Source: Chloroflexota bacterium
GTDB taxonomy: Bacteria > Chloroflexota > Anaerolineae > Aggregatilineales > Phototrophicaceae
Length of the DNA stretch: 64,000 nt
Direction of reading: 5' to 3'
Assembly (NCBI GenBank): GCA_020161935.1
Contig: JAIUNI010000014.1
Location: 1-64,000, forward strand
Below are positions 14,805 to 24,294 of this stretch, piece after piece. Each line of letters opens with the position of its first letter. The stretch's first letter is position 1. The position numbers were made by a program, and so were the translations under genes. A model generated the notes under the pieces. That model searched no databases and was not told the DNA's origin. It saw only the letters and a program-made list of their open reading frames with translations.

Positions 14805-15149
14805 ATGGAAACCATCATTGACCGTACGCCGAGTGACGTGCAGTATGTCGAGGATGCGCCGGTGTTTTACTTCGGCGTGCAGGCCAACCACATCGGCACG
14901 CTGCCGGGGAAAGCCGAGTTCCAAGTGGTGTATGCCCCGCGCGAGGGGCGGGGGTGGGAATATGCCCATTACCGCGTCTTTGATCAGCAGAACGGGATTG
15001 AAGTGGTTGAAGACCGAACGCTGCGACCCGAAGAACAGGATTACTTCGAGGCGTGGCTTGACCGGACGAAAGCCGACACAGGAACCATGCCCACCGTGAA
15101 ACCGCGCAAACCTGCCGCGAATGACGGTATAAATGGGTCAGTTGGATGA
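14805..15149 (+). CDS. Hypothetical protein, 114 residues
   Basis: Soluble protein starting METIIDRTPSDVQYVEDAPV with a beta-rich middle (FQVVYAPREGRGWEYAHYRV) and an acidic helix. It ends in a Pro/Lys-rich tail. GAGGAG stands eight bases before the ATG at 14805. It is the first gene after MITE-like element A and may share a transcript with the small gene at 15232, 82 bases on. I do not recognise the family. Confidence 0.55.
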   Translation: METIIDRTPSDVQYVEDAPVFYFGVQANHIGTLPGKAEFQVVYAPREGRGWEYAHYRVFDQQNGIEVVEDRTLRPEEQDYFEAWLDRTKADTGTMPTVKPRKPAANDGINGSVG

Positions 15150-15231
15150 GTGGTTACATCCATCTGCCCCATGAGTGACATCCCAAAGCAGATTACGGTT
15201 GACATAACGGAAGCTAGCTGCGGAGGTTATC

Positions 15232-15387
15232 ATGCCCGGCAAGAAGAGTCGCTACACTAAGAAGGAAGATCGACAGGCCGATCATATTAAAGAGAGTGAG
15301 AAAGATCGCGGCAAATCCGACGAAGAAGCCGAACGGATTGCCTACGCGACCGTCAACAAGCAAAAAAATAAAAAGAAGGAGGACTAA
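15232..15387 (+). CDS. Small basic protein of the plasmid-stabilisation-annotated family
   Basis: A 51-residue protein that ends in a run of lysines. The pattern KKSRYTKKEDRQADHIKESE, then EEAERIAYATVNK, matches a widespread small family often annotated as plasmid stabilisation protein. The biochemical role of that family is not established. GGAGG is placed six bases before the ATG, and a strong terminator follows the stop by about 36 bases. It is highly charged and probably binds nucleic acid, which is inference. Confidence 0.65.
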   Translation: MPGKKSRYTKKEDRQADHIKESEKDRGKSDEEAERIAYATVNKQKNKKKED

Positions 15388-15423
15388 GCGGCTGGCTTGC
15401 CTATGACCATGCACTTAGCGCAG

Positions 15424-15460
15424 CGGATGACTGACGACGACGGTCATCCGTTTTTATTTG
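15424..15460 (+). terminator. Rho-independent terminator
   Basis: A perfect 8-bp stem CGGATGAC/GTCATCCG is followed by TTTTTATTT. It ends the small-gene transcript of 14805-15387. Confidence 0.85.
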
Positions 15461-15464
15461 TGGG

Positions 15465-15582
15465 GGCAAACCCTCACCCCCAGCCCCTCTCCCTCATGGC
15501 GAGGGGAGAAAAGCCAAAAGTTGGCTTGAAACAATCGTCTTTGCTCTAAAATCGGCCTCAACCTTTTAATGTGGTGCTTTCC
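15465..15582. repeat. Degenerate MITE-like remnant
   Basis: The core CCCTCACCCCCAGCCCCTC...GGCGAGGGGAGAAAAG is nearly identical to that of the element at 24923. A decayed right end ATGTGGTGCTTTCC occurs at 15570-15583. The left end cannot be found. It abuts the stop codon of the histidine kinase gene. Confidence 0.5.
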
Positions 15583-17505
15583 TCAGGTGTTCCCGTTCTG
15601 CGTCACCCACAGCAGGCGCATCCGTGTGCCTTTCTCCGGTTGGCTTTTGACACTGAACACCGCGCCGATGCTGGCGGCGCGTTCTTGCATGGTGTTGAGG
15701 CCGAAGCCCGCGTTGGTGAGGAGCGTGTCGAAGCCGCGCCCGTTGTCGGTGATGGTGATGGCGGTGCAGCGGGGTGTTTGGCGGAAGCGCACGGCGATGC
15801 GGCTGGCCTTGCTGTGCTTGAGGGCGTTGTGCAAACACTCCTGCGCGATGCGGTAAAAGGCGACCTGCACATCTGGCGGCAGCAGGGCTTCGCCGGTGGT
15901 GTGCAGATGCAGCGACACCCCGGCTTCACGGCGCGACTTGGCGGCATAAACCAACTGGGTGAGCAGGTTGGAGAGCTTGGTCTGAATGATGTTTTCCGGT
16001 CGCAGTTCCCAGAGCAGCGTCCGCATTTCGGCCATTGCCCCGCGTACCATCGTGTGTAAATCGTTGGCCTGCTGCACGGCTTTTTCCGGCTTGGTGACGA
16101 CCATACGCGGCAGGATTTCGCTGATGACGCTGGACGAAAACAGCAGTTGGTTGACGTTATCGTGCAGGTCACGGGCGAGGCGGTGGCGTTCCTCCATGAC
16201 GGCGAGTGCCTGCGTCTTTTCCGCCAGCCGTGCGCGTTCGATGGCCTGTGTACAGAGCGTAACGACCGAAACCAGCGCGGCCTTTTCCTCGTTGGTAAAC
16301 GAACGCGGCTCGGCGAATAACAGGCTTATACCACCGACCACACCGGAGGCGACCGCCAGCGGCAGCATCACCGTCGCGCCTTGATTGAGGTGCTTAAAGT
16401 TTTTGACGACGGGATAAGCCGCTTCGTAGTCGCTAATGGTCGGACACCACACGGCCTTGTTGTTCTTCACGACATCGGTCAACGGGTAGGCGGGGTCAGC
16501 CGGAAACTGGTACCAATCCGCCAGCTTGCCGGAAGCTGCCCATGTCAGGTTGGCGTAGAGCAGGTCGAAGCTGCTGCTGGCTTCGTCGTACATATAAACC
16601 GTGCCGGCTTTGGCGTTGATCTGCTTGAGGATGTAATCGACCATCACCTGCGCTACGGCTTCCGTGCTGCCGGCTTGGGCGAGGTCGGCGGTGAGGGTGT
16701 AAAGCGAGAACAAGGCTTCTTCGGCGCGTTTGCGTTCATCAATGCTGAGGGTGCAGCCGACTAAGCGGACAATTTCGCCCTTGTCGTTATATAGAATACG
16801 GCTCTTGTCCCATACCCAGATGTAGTGACCGTCTTTGTGGCGGACGCGGTATTCGACCGAGTGGGTCGAGGCATATTCCGCCACACGGTCTTGCAGCGAT
16901 TGGCCGACCCGTTCGTGGTCGTCGGGGTGCATCCGGTTTTGCCACCACTGGCGGGTAAACTCGACTTCTTCCTGCCGGTAGCCGACGAGATCATAAATGC
17001 CGGGGGAACGGTAGGCGGAGTTGGTGGCCGCATCCCAATCGTAGATGGCACCTTGCAGCGCTTCGGTCGCCAAGCGGAAGCGTTCTTCACTTTTCCGTAG
17101 GGCTTGGGCGGTTTCGTCCTGCCTCTGAATTTCGGCGGCGAGGTTCGCTTGGTGTCGTTTCAGCACATGGACGATATAGACGACGCAAATGCCGACAACC
17201 AAATAAAACGAGGCGGCTAAGGCATCGCTGGGCGGCTCTAATTTAATGCTGTAATAGGGTTTGACGAAAAAGATATTGGCGAGAAATGCGCCTGAGGCCA
17301 GCGCGACTAATGCCGGTTTGCTGCCGACATACCATGCGCTGAATAACACCGCCAGCAGGAAAGCGGTGTACTGGCTGCGGGTTTCGAGGATGGGGTGCAG
17401 GAGCAGTCGCAGGCTGAGTACGGCGAGGACGCTGACCAGCGCGGTAGTGTAACGAGCAATACTGCTCTTGGGCGGCATTTGGCGAAAGAAGTGCTGTGGA
17501 CGCAT
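15583..17505 (-). CDS. Sensor histidine kinase, NarL-type: DUF4118, PAS, GAF, HisKA_3, HATPase_c
   Basis: A 640-residue membrane sensor kinase. Residues about 18-115 form four transmembrane helices of the DUF4118/KdpD type. A PAS domain (about 140-250) and a GAF domain (about 265-420) follow. The dimerisation helix contains the phospho-acceptor His in RLARDLHDNVNQLL (about residue 448). The ATPase domain shows an N box (QECLHNALKHS), a G1 box (DNGRGFD) and a G2 box (GFGLNTMQER). HisKA_3 kinases normally pair with LuxR-type response regulators. No receiver-domain protein is adjacent; the divergent gene is a LuxR-type regulator without a receiver. Ligand unknown. Confidence 0.9.
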   Translation of the reverse strand: MRPQHFFRQMPPKSSIARYTTALVSVLAVLSLRLLLHPILETRSQYTAFLLAVLFSAWYVGSKPALVALASGAFLANIFFVKPYYSIKLEPPSDALAASFYLVVGICVVYIVHVLKRHQANLAAEIQRQDETAQALRKSEERFRLATEALQGAIYDWDAATNSAYRSPGIYDLVGYRQEEVEFTRQWWQNRMHPDDHERVGQSLQDRVAEYASTHSVEYRVRHKDGHYIWVWDKSRILYNDKGEIVRLVGCTLSIDERKRAEEALFSLYTLTADLAQAGSTEAVAQVMVDYILKQINAKAGTVYMYDEASSSFDLLYANLTWAASGKLADWYQFPADPAYPLTDVVKNNKAVWCPTISDYEAAYPVVKNFKHLNQGATVMLPLAVASGVVGGISLLFAEPRSFTNEEKAALVSVVTLCTQAIERARLAEKTQALAVMEERHRLARDLHDNVNQLLFSSSVISEILPRMVVTKPEKAVQQANDLHTMVRGAMAEMRTLLWELRPENIIQTKLSNLLTQLVYAAKSRREAGVSLHLHTTGEALLPPDVQVAFYRIAQECLHNALKHSKASRIAVRFRQTPRCTAITITDNGRGFDTLLTNAGFGLNTMQERAASIGAVFSVKSQPEKGTRMRLLWVTQNGNT

Positions 17506-17715
17506 GACCTTTAGCTGATGTATGGATGTCTTCCAGTCACACAGAGTATATAAGATTTTAGGTTGAGGGCATATAAATAGTTTTGGATGAACGGCCTCAT
17601 GGGGCGGCGAACGGGATTACCGTTTTGTGATACAAATGAGAATTGTGGTGTCGAATATATTGCCCATTATAATTTCGCCTATGCTCATCCGCCGATATGA
17701 ACGGCAGAACCCATT

Positions 17716-20319
17716 ATGCTGACTTGGTTTCCCCGCACCAAACTAAATCCCCCACGCACCGGCGATGTCGTCGTGCGCGAGCCGCTGCTTGCCGATCTGG
17801 CGAAGGCGGTGGGCAGCAGCAAACTGACGTTGATTTCCGCACCGGCGGGTTCCGGCAAAACGACCATTATCTCCAACCTCGTTGAGCGCGAGCTGACGAT
17901 GCCGGTCATTTGGCTGTCGTTGGATGAGTCGGATAATGACGCGATTTTGTTTATGTCGGCGCTGACAGCGGCGTTTCAGGCGTTGGGGCTGGCGAACATC
18001 ACCCAAATTGAAGCCGGTTTCGAGGGCGGGTCCGCACCCGACCTCAAGCAGCAGATGGCGGTGCTGATTAACGACACGCTGGACGCGCCCGCGTTCCTGC
18101 TGGTGCTGGACGATCTGCACGTCATCCACGAAGCGGCCATCCTGCAAGCCATCGACTTCTTCATCGAGCATCTGTCACCCTACAGCCATGTGTTGATCTC
18201 GACCCGCCATGACCCGCCGCTGTCGTTGGCTCGGCTGCGGTCGCGCGGGCAGCTTTACGAATGCCGCCTCGACGCGCTGCGGTTCGGCGTGGATGAAACG
18301 CGGGTGTTGATGAACGAACACCTCGAACTCGGTCTCGCGGATGCCGATTTGGCGCGGCTCGTCCAGCGCACCGACGGCTGGGTGGCGGGGCTGCGCTTGA
18401 TCGGCCTCTCACTGATGAAGGTCAGCAACAGCCTCCGCAGCCAGCGCATCACCGGCATTATTGGCGACAACCGCTATATCTTCGAACTGCTGGCGGATGA
18501 AATCCTGAAGCAGCAGGACGCGGATACGCAGAAATTCCTGCTGCTCACGTCAATCCTCGATGAACTGTCGCCCAAGCTGTGCAACGCCGTCACCCAACGA
18601 GCGGATTCGCACCGTATTCTCGATATGATCTACCGGCACAACCTATTTTTGCGGCTGGTGGATACCAATACGCATACCTACCGCTACCATGACCTGTTCG
18701 CCGATTTCCTGCGCCACCAACTGCGGGTGGAATATGCCGATTTGATCCCTGAACTGCACTTACGCGCCGCCGCGGTCGACCCGATACCCCTGCGGAAGAT
18801 CGAGCATTATCTGGCAGCCTCGGCGTGGGAAGAAGCCGCGCGGTTGATCGTCGAGGTCGGTGTCAAAATGGCGGAATCCGGCAACCGTTTGACGGTGAAG
18901 CGCTGGTTCGAAACCCTGCCGGAAAGCGTGCGCGACCACCACGGCTGGATTGTGTATTTACAGGGGATGTTGGCGTACGAGAATGGGGCGCTGGTGGAAG
19001 CCCGCCGTTATTTTAAGCTGGCAGAAACACGCTTTCGGGAGGTTGATGACCGCGAGGGCATCCCCAAAGCACTGGTGATGCACTACGCCGCCAGCCCGGA
19101 AAGTGAACATATCACAGGGTTCGAGGCGCTGGTGCGGTCGTTAGAACCCTTCAACCTGTCCACCTCCCACCGTTTGTATATCCAACTGGCACCGGCGTGG
19201 GTGCATCTCTACAACGGCAACCGCGCTCAAGCCGCCGCTTATTTCCTCGCGTCGATGAACTTGGTCGAGAAGTCGCCAGAACTGGCGGGCATGTTGGGCT
19301 TCCATCTCATTGCGCCGATTTTGCTTGTGTTTAACGAAGTCGAGCCTCTGCAAGCGGCGATCTGGCGGCTCATGAGTACGTTGGAAAACAAAATCCACCT
19401 GCTCAAACCGGCGCTGCTCAACATTCTGGCACAAATCGCCCTGTGGCAGGGCGACTTACCCGCTACCCAAAAGTGGATGGCGGAGGCACAGCAGCAGTGG
19501 GCGTATCTGGGCGGTGTGCCGAACCTCCAGCAAAGTGTGGTGGTGTGGCAAGAAGCGGTTATGGCAATGCTGCTGCATGATGAGGCCACGCTCAACCGGA
19601 TGACACAGGCAGGGCGCGAAAAAATGAGTGAGACCCATCTGGCGATGCTGCGGGCGCGGCTTGACTGGCTGAAGGGGGATATCGGCGAAGCGCGAACCAT
19701 CACCCGCGAGATGCCGGACTTCTACGATTCGGAGACGAATATCGTCGCGCCCATGTATCACGCTGGCCTTCAAGCGCTGGTTGAAATGCACGATGGCAGC
19801 ATCGAAGGGGTCGAGAAGATCCTGCTGCCCGCCATCGAGGCGCAGCGCAGCCGCAATTATTACAGCCTGTTTGTGACCGATCTACGGGTAATGCTCGCCT
19901 ATCTTTACCTGCAAAAGGGGATGGAGGACGACGCACTCGAAACGATTACGCCGCTGATTGACGAGTGCGAACGCGCGAATATACCCGGTCGAATCGCGCA
20001 GGAAGGGGCGTTCGCGCTGCCGGTGATGGAACTCGCCCTCCAACGAAATCTGCGGAAGGCGTTTGTCTCCCGCGTCCTTGCCCTGCTGCGGACGGAAACG
20101 GCTTCGCTGAAGATCGAGGAAACCGGCGAAACGCTGACCCCGCGCGAGGTCGAGGTTCTCAAAATGATTGTGACCGGCGCGTCTAATCAGGCGATTGCCG
20201 AGACGTTTACCATCGGCGTTTCGACCGTCAAGACGCACGTCTCCAACATCCTGTTCAAGCTCAACGTCGCCACGCGCAATCAAGCCGCCGCCAAAGCCCG
20301 CAAACTGCCATTGTTTTAG
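17716..20319 (+). CDS. MalT-like LuxR-family ATP-dependent transcriptional regulator (LAL)
   Basis: An 867-residue cytoplasmic regulator. An N-terminal STAND-type NTPase has Walker A APAGSGKTT (residues 42-50) and Walker B FLLVLDDLH (about 132-140). A long helical repeat region of the TPR type (about 360-790) probably senses an inducer. The C-terminus is a LuxR helix-turn-helix (TPREVEVLKMIVTG, then VSTVKTHVSNILFKL). MalT, the prototype, binds ATP and a sugar before activating transcription. The gene is divergent from the histidine kinase across a 210-bp intergenic region, so one may control the other. Target genes are unknown. The family call is firm. Confidence 0.9.
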   Translation: MLTWFPRTKLNPPRTGDVVVREPLLADLAKAVGSSKLTLISAPAGSGKTTIISNLVERELTMPVIWLSLDESDNDAILFMSALTAAFQALGLANITQIEAGFEGGSAPDLKQQMAVLINDTLDAPAFLLVLDDLHVIHEAAILQAIDFFIEHLSPYSHVLISTRHDPPLSLARLRSRGQLYECRLDALRFGVDETRVLMNEHLELGLADADLARLVQRTDGWVAGLRLIGLSLMKVSNSLRSQRITGIIGDNRYIFELLADEILKQQDADTQKFLLLTSILDELSPKLCNAVTQRADSHRILDMIYRHNLFLRLVDTNTHTYRYHDLFADFLRHQLRVEYADLIPELHLRAAAVDPIPLRKIEHYLAASAWEEAARLIVEVGVKMAESGNRLTVKRWFETLPESVRDHHGWIVYLQGMLAYENGALVEARRYFKLAETRFREVDDREGIPKALVMHYAASPESEHITGFEALVRSLEPFNLSTSHRLYIQLAPAWVHLYNGNRAQAAAYFLASMNLVEKSPELAGMLGFHLIAPILLVFNEVEPLQAAIWRLMSTLENKIHLLKPALLNILAQIALWQGDLPATQKWMAEAQQQWAYLGGVPNLQQSVVVWQEAVMAMLLHDEATLNRMTQAGREKMSETHLAMLRARLDWLKGDIGEARTITREMPDFYDSETNIVAPMYHAGLQALVEMHDGSIEGVEKILLPAIEAQRSRNYYSLFVTDLRVMLAYLYLQKGMEDDALETITPLIDECERANIPGRIAQEGAFALPVMELALQRNLRKAFVSRVLALLRTETASLKIEETGETLTPREVEVLKMIVTGASNQAIAETFTIGVSTVKTHVSNILFKLNVATRNQAAAKARKLPLF

Positions 20320-20445
20320 CCCTTTCGTGATGCCGCTTGTGAGGGGCTGAATAGTACATTTAGCACTAACGGGCGACAACCGAATCGGCGTAAGATGAGG
20401 GCAGACGCAGCGATTGCTCGTTATTGAGTTGAGAAAGGTTCGATC

Positions 20446-20559
20446 ATGAATCTGAGCCACGTTGAACTCATGATTGTCGTTGCCATCATCGCTGAACTGG
20501 CTGTTCCTCTGATTGGCTTGACGTATCTTCGCAGTACACGGGAGAAGCATCAGAAGTAG
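20446..20559 (+). CDS. Single-pass membrane microprotein, 37 residues
   Basis: The ATG at 20446 has GAGAAAGG upstream. The product is almost entirely one hydrophobic helix (VELMIVVAIIAELAVPLIGL) followed by a short basic tail, giving a typical single-pass microprotein with the C-terminus likely inside. It lies between the LAL regulator and another small membrane protein on the same strand. It could be a subunit or regulator of a membrane complex. No family recognised. Confidence 0.5.
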   Translation: MNLSHVELMIVVAIIAELAVPLIGLTYLRSTREKHQK

Positions 20560-20642
20560 GGGGCGAGACAGCGTGTCCGATGCGCTCAAAAACACCTTGT
20601 CCATTTATAATGAAGCTATCGGACGGTGTTAAAGGGGACAAG

Positions 20643-20861
20643 ATGATGAAATCGACGCGACCGGTGTTGGAAAATCCGAGAGTATTGCGGCTGTGGGTAC
20701 CCATCTACATCATCATCAACATCCTGCTGTCGGCCTACTTCTACAGCAACTTCAACAACCTGCTAACCTTATTACCAGCCTTGTTCGGCATTGGCACAGG
20801 CTTATACGTATGGTGGCAAGCCGGACGGATCGAACAAGCCGATGCCAGCAAACACGACTAA
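20643..20861 (+). CDS. Small two-helix membrane protein
   Basis: A 72-residue protein starting MMKSTRPVLENPRVLRLWVP. Two hydrophobic helices are visible (about residues 18-36 and 40-58) with a charged tail. AAAGGGGA precedes tandem ATGs at 20643 and 20646. It ends nine bases before the CHAP-protein gene, so the two are probably co-transcribed. Function unknown; it could anchor or assist the downstream secreted protein. Confidence 0.6.
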   Translation: MMKSTRPVLENPRVLRLWVPIYIIINILLSAYFYSNFNNLLTLLPALFGIGTGLYVWWQAGRIEQADASKHD

Positions 20862-20870
20862 CGAGTCCCG

Positions 20871-22025
20871 ATGACAACGCTTGAAGTGCGCTTGGATAGT
20901 TTGCGAACAGCAGCCGCCGAGATCGAACGGGCCAACCGTGAGATTGCCGCGTCGTTAGAGGCCGTGCAGAGCGAGGTTGCCGGCCTGTATGCGCTGGGGA
21001 TGCCAGCCGGTGGGGTAGGGGCGTTTAGCGCCATGTACGCGGCTGAAGCCGGAACCATGAGCGAGTGGCCGTTAACCTTAGCGCGGTTTGCGAGCAACCT
21101 TCAGCAGGCGGCGGACGATATTCAGCAGGCGATGAACCAGCCGGGCCGACCGATTGCGCCGTTGGTGCTGCCGTATATTCCTGAGTCGGTGCCGTTGGCA
21201 CTGTGGGGACATGGCTTCAGTACCACCAAAAAGCCAACCGCGTTAGTGGTCGACACCAGCGAACCACCGGTTATAGCCGAGCCATTGCCGCTGGGCAGCT
21301 ACGTGGCAGCCATCAACCAACCGTTGTACACGGTCTTGCAGCGGGAACAGCAGGGACTGAGCAGCAACCAACTGCTGCTTTCGGTGCTGATGCAAACACG
21401 GGAAACACGGCTGGAAGACCTAACGGCGCTGAAAAATAACCTCCTCAGTTACGATCCGAACACCGATTTGCGCCATACACCACGAGTACAGGCGTTAGAG
21501 ACCGAAATCGCCGGTTACGACGGGCAGATTGCCAGTACGCAGCAGACCATCAGCCAGCAGCAGGCGACCATCAACAGCCTGACCGAACGGCTGAACCGTG
21601 TCAGGCCGGGGGCCGGGGCGGATGTGACGCTGCTGCAAGAACTCGAATATGGGCAGACGAACCAGTGGGTGAAGGCCAATACGCAGGACTGCGTGAATTA
21701 TATCGTCAGCCGTGTGCCAGTACCGGACGGCTTGGCGCGGGATGCCTACCTGTGGAACGAACAGGCGGCGAAGCTGACACAGTACGGCGTAACCGGCGGC
21801 AGTACACCATTGGTCGGGTCGATTTTGGTGATGGAAAAGTCGCATCCATATGCTGATCCGGTTTACGGGCATTTGATGCTGGTGCAGGCGGTGGATGCCG
21901 ATGGCAGCGTGTGGGTGACGGACAACAACCATCCGACCGTGCCGGTGAAGCTGGGCGACCTAACCACCGAAACGGGCGGGTCGAACATCAGCTACCTGTA
22001 CCTGTCGTGGTTTACGCAGGGATAG
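20871..22025 (+). CDS. Coiled-coil (WXG100-like) N-terminus fused to a CHAP-type hydrolase domain
   Basis: A 384-residue protein without a classical signal peptide. Residues 1-90 are helical with heptad character and look like WXG100/ESX-family secreted proteins, though the WxG motif itself is not clear. A second coiled coil occupies about 190-245 (Q-rich, ISQQQATINSLTERL). The C-terminal 125 residues resemble CHAP cysteine amidases/peptidases: Cys274 in QDCVNYI, His334 in GHLMLV and Asp/Asn 351-353 as candidate third residue. Such domains cut peptidoglycan. Secretion through a type VII-like route is an inference, and no secretion genes are visible here. Confidence 0.6.
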   Translation: MTTLEVRLDSLRTAAAEIERANREIAASLEAVQSEVAGLYALGMPAGGVGAFSAMYAAEAGTMSEWPLTLARFASNLQQAADDIQQAMNQPGRPIAPLVLPYIPESVPLALWGHGFSTTKKPTALVVDTSEPPVIAEPLPLGSYVAAINQPLYTVLQREQQGLSSNQLLLSVLMQTRETRLEDLTALKNNLLSYDPNTDLRHTPRVQALETEIAGYDGQIASTQQTISQQQATINSLTERLNRVRPGAGADVTLLQELEYGQTNQWVKANTQDCVNYIVSRVPVPDGLARDAYLWNEQAAKLTQYGVTGGSTPLVGSILVMEKSHPYADPVYGHLMLVQAVDADGSVWVTDNNHPTVPVKLGDLTTETGGSNISYLYLSWFTQG

Positions 22026-22494
22026 GGGAGTTACAAAGTAGAGTCTCGAAAGTCACAAGAAAAAGATTAACCGCCAAGTCGCCAAGAACGCCAAGATTTT
22101 TAGCTCAAGAATTTCGATAAACCACTAAGTTTTAAGTGGCAAGTTAAAAGACAAAAGCAGAATACAAATCGCCAAGTGCGCCAAGAAAAGATAGAGGAAT
22201 ACAGAGTCCGTTAATGTAGGGGTTTGCCGCTGGTAAAGCCCTATTTTTTTGCCTGTAAAACAGGCAGGAACAGGCAGCGTGAGCCTTTCTGAACCCGATT
22301 TATGAAGGCGCGGTTTGAAAGCACAAACCGAATCCAAATGTTAATTTCCATCTCGCAAAGTGGGTTTAAAAGGTCGATTTTGGATGTAGGGACAGGAGAC
22401 AGGCTGTCCGCGTCCCCAACCGTGCAAAATTTTGGTGGGTTGGGCAATACCGGACGCGCTGTCTCGCGTCCCTACGCATCGCCTCGCCCACGGC
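22026..22494. repeat. Gene-free region with three repeat types
   Basis: CGCCAAG words occur at 22065-22110 and 22170-22190. A ~95-bp repeat starting TGCCTGTAAAACAGG (22249-22345) recurs at 54341-54435 and ends in a GGTTTG/CAAACC hairpin. Two divergent CCCTAC hairpins follow (22386-22410 and 22452-22476). Confidence 0.65.
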
Positions 22495-23022
22495 TCACGC
22501 CCCCGCCTCATCCTTCAAAACACCCATAATCACCCGATCCACATACCGCCCGTTGAGCCAAAGGTGCTGGCGTAAACGGCCTTCTTCCACAAAACCACAC
22601 GCGCGGTAACAGCGGATGGCGCGTTCATTTTCGCTGTGCGTATTCAGCCACACGCGGTTCATGTGCATGTGCTTGAAGGCGTAATCCAGCAGCAGCTTCA
22701 CGGCTTCCCGCCCGTAACCTTTGCCCCAGTAATCAGAGTCGCCGATCTCGATGCCCAGCTCGCAGCTCCGCGCCGTCTGGTCGATGTTATGCAGGCCGCA
22801 GTGACCGATATACTTCGCATCCACTTCAATCGAGAAATTCATCTCCTCGCCTTCACCCTTCGAAAGCGTGTTGTCATAAAAGGCTAGCAAGCCATCCAGC
22901 GTGGAAGGGCGCGGCTTGCCGCCATCGAGGAAGTGCAGATGGGCATCGTTTTCAAATTCCCACTGGCGGTTCATATCCTCGCGTTTCACCGCCCGCAGTA
23001 ACACATTTTGACCTTTAAACAT
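22495..23022 (-). CDS. GNAT-family N-acetyltransferase, RimJ/RimL-like
   Basis: A 175-residue cytoplasmic enzyme starting MFKGQNVLLRAVKREDMNRQ. The strand after the start, the acetyl-CoA-binding loop (GDSDYWGKGYGREAVKLLL), and the late motif NERAIRCYRACGFVEEG are typical of GNAT proteins that acetylate protein N-termini, polyamines or amino-sugar antibiotics. The ATG at 23022 was chosen because the family begins at this strand; a longer in-frame start at 23115 has atypical sequence. The substrate cannot be told from sequence alone. Confidence 0.8.
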   Translation of the reverse strand: MFKGQNVLLRAVKREDMNRQWEFENDAHLHFLDGGKPRPSTLDGLLAFYDNTLSKGEGEEMNFSIEVDAKYIGHCGLHNIDQTARSCELGIEIGDSDYWGKGYGREAVKLLLDYAFKHMHMNRVWLNTHSENERAIRCYRACGFVEEGRLRQHLWLNGRYVDRVIMGVLKDEAGA

Positions 23023-23217
23023 CTTTATAAATCCTTCCTCAAACCTTATTCGCAGCGATTCTAACCGAACCCTATCGGCTTGGTAAGGTTGAACAGGAAA
23101 AGACCACTGCCTCACAAAATTATCGTAGGGTGCTAATCATGTGGGAAGAAACAAACGAAGCTAAATTACAGTACAATTTAAGGTGTTTGCTTTCAAAAGA
23201 GTGAGTGATCCCGGTTT

Positions 23218-24285
23218 ATGAACCAACCTCTACAACTGCCTTTGATCGACATGCCGACAACGCACGTGTTTCCGTCCACACGGTTTCAAGGCAGCAAACG
23301 CAAAATTGTGGATCAAATTTGGGAAAATATTCGAGATCTGAGATTCGATACTGTCTTAGATATTTTTGGAGGAACGGGAGCGATTAGTTACCGTGCCAAA
23401 CAAGCAGGTAAGACGGTTATCTATAATGACAACCTCGTGTTTAACTGGAATATCGGCTGTGCGCTCGTGGAAAATGCCTCGGTACAGCTTTCAGATATAG
23501 AAGTTGAAACGATTCTCCAGAGGCATAACGATGTCGATTATCCTCAATTTATTCAATCGACATTTGCCAATATCTATTTTACGGATGAGGAGAATAGATG
23601 GCTTGATACCGTTGTTTATAACATTAATCACGATCTTGCCGATACGCGCAAGCAAGCCTTAGCGCGTTTCGCACTTTTCCAAGCCTGCATTATTAAACGT
23701 CCGTATAATCTTTTTCACCGCGCGAACTTATACATGCGTTCCGCCGAAGTTGAGCGCTCATTCGGTAATAAAGCCACATGGGATACCCCATTTGACGTGC
23801 ATTTCAGGAATTTCGCTGCTGAAGCAAATGCGGCTATTTTTGACAATGGACGGAAAAATATAGCCCTCAACCTTGATGCAATGGAAACACCGACAGGAGC
23901 TGATCTCGTGTATCTCGATCCCCCTTACTTGAATGCAAAGGGAATAGGGGTGGATTATCGAGACTTTTACCATTTTCTTGAGGGATTGGTGCATTATGAT
24001 TCATGGGATTCAATGATTGATTATCGCAGCCGCCACCGTCGGTTATTCCCTCAAGCATCCATATGGAACAATGAAAAAACGATTTATGAAGCGTTTGAAG
24101 CGCTGATTGAACGCCACCGCAAAAGTATTTTAGTTGTTTCTTATCGAGATGATGGAATACCGAGCAAGGCTGCATTGGTTAATTTACTCAAGCGCTACAA
24201 ATCGCAGGTTCAAGTAGTCAATCATCTCTATAAGTACGCTCTAGCGAAACGTTCAACGAACGAATTACTACTCATTGCTCAATAG
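23218..24285 (+). CDS. D12-class DNA adenine N6-methyltransferase of a type II R-M system
   Basis: A 355-residue enzyme that methylates adenine using SAM. The N-terminus has FQGSKRKIVDQIW, then motif I (DIFGGTGAIS, residues 48-57) and motif IV DPPY (234-237), in the order of the D12/alpha class. Its stop codon lies nine bases before the likely start of an EcoRV-like endonuclease gene, so the two form a methylase-nuclease operon. Codons are AT-richer than in the neighbours, which fits horizontal transfer. The sequence does not look like a close relative of the Dam-like EcoRV methylase, so the recognition site cannot be assumed. Confidence 0.85.
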   Translation: MNQPLQLPLIDMPTTHVFPSTRFQGSKRKIVDQIWENIRDLRFDTVLDIFGGTGAISYRAKQAGKTVIYNDNLVFNWNIGCALVENASVQLSDIEVETILQRHNDVDYPQFIQSTFANIYFTDEENRWLDTVVYNINHDLADTRKQALARFALFQACIIKRPYNLFHRANLYMRSAEVERSFGNKATWDTPFDVHFRNFAAEANAAIFDNGRKNIALNLDAMETPTGADLVYLDPPYLNAKGIGVDYRDFYHFLEGLVHYDSWDSMIDYRSRHRRLFPQASIWNNEKTIYEAFEALIERHRKSILVVSYRDDGIPSKAALVNLLKRYKSQVQVVNHLYKYALAKRSTNELLLIAQ

Positions 24286-24294
24286 GAGTTGATT

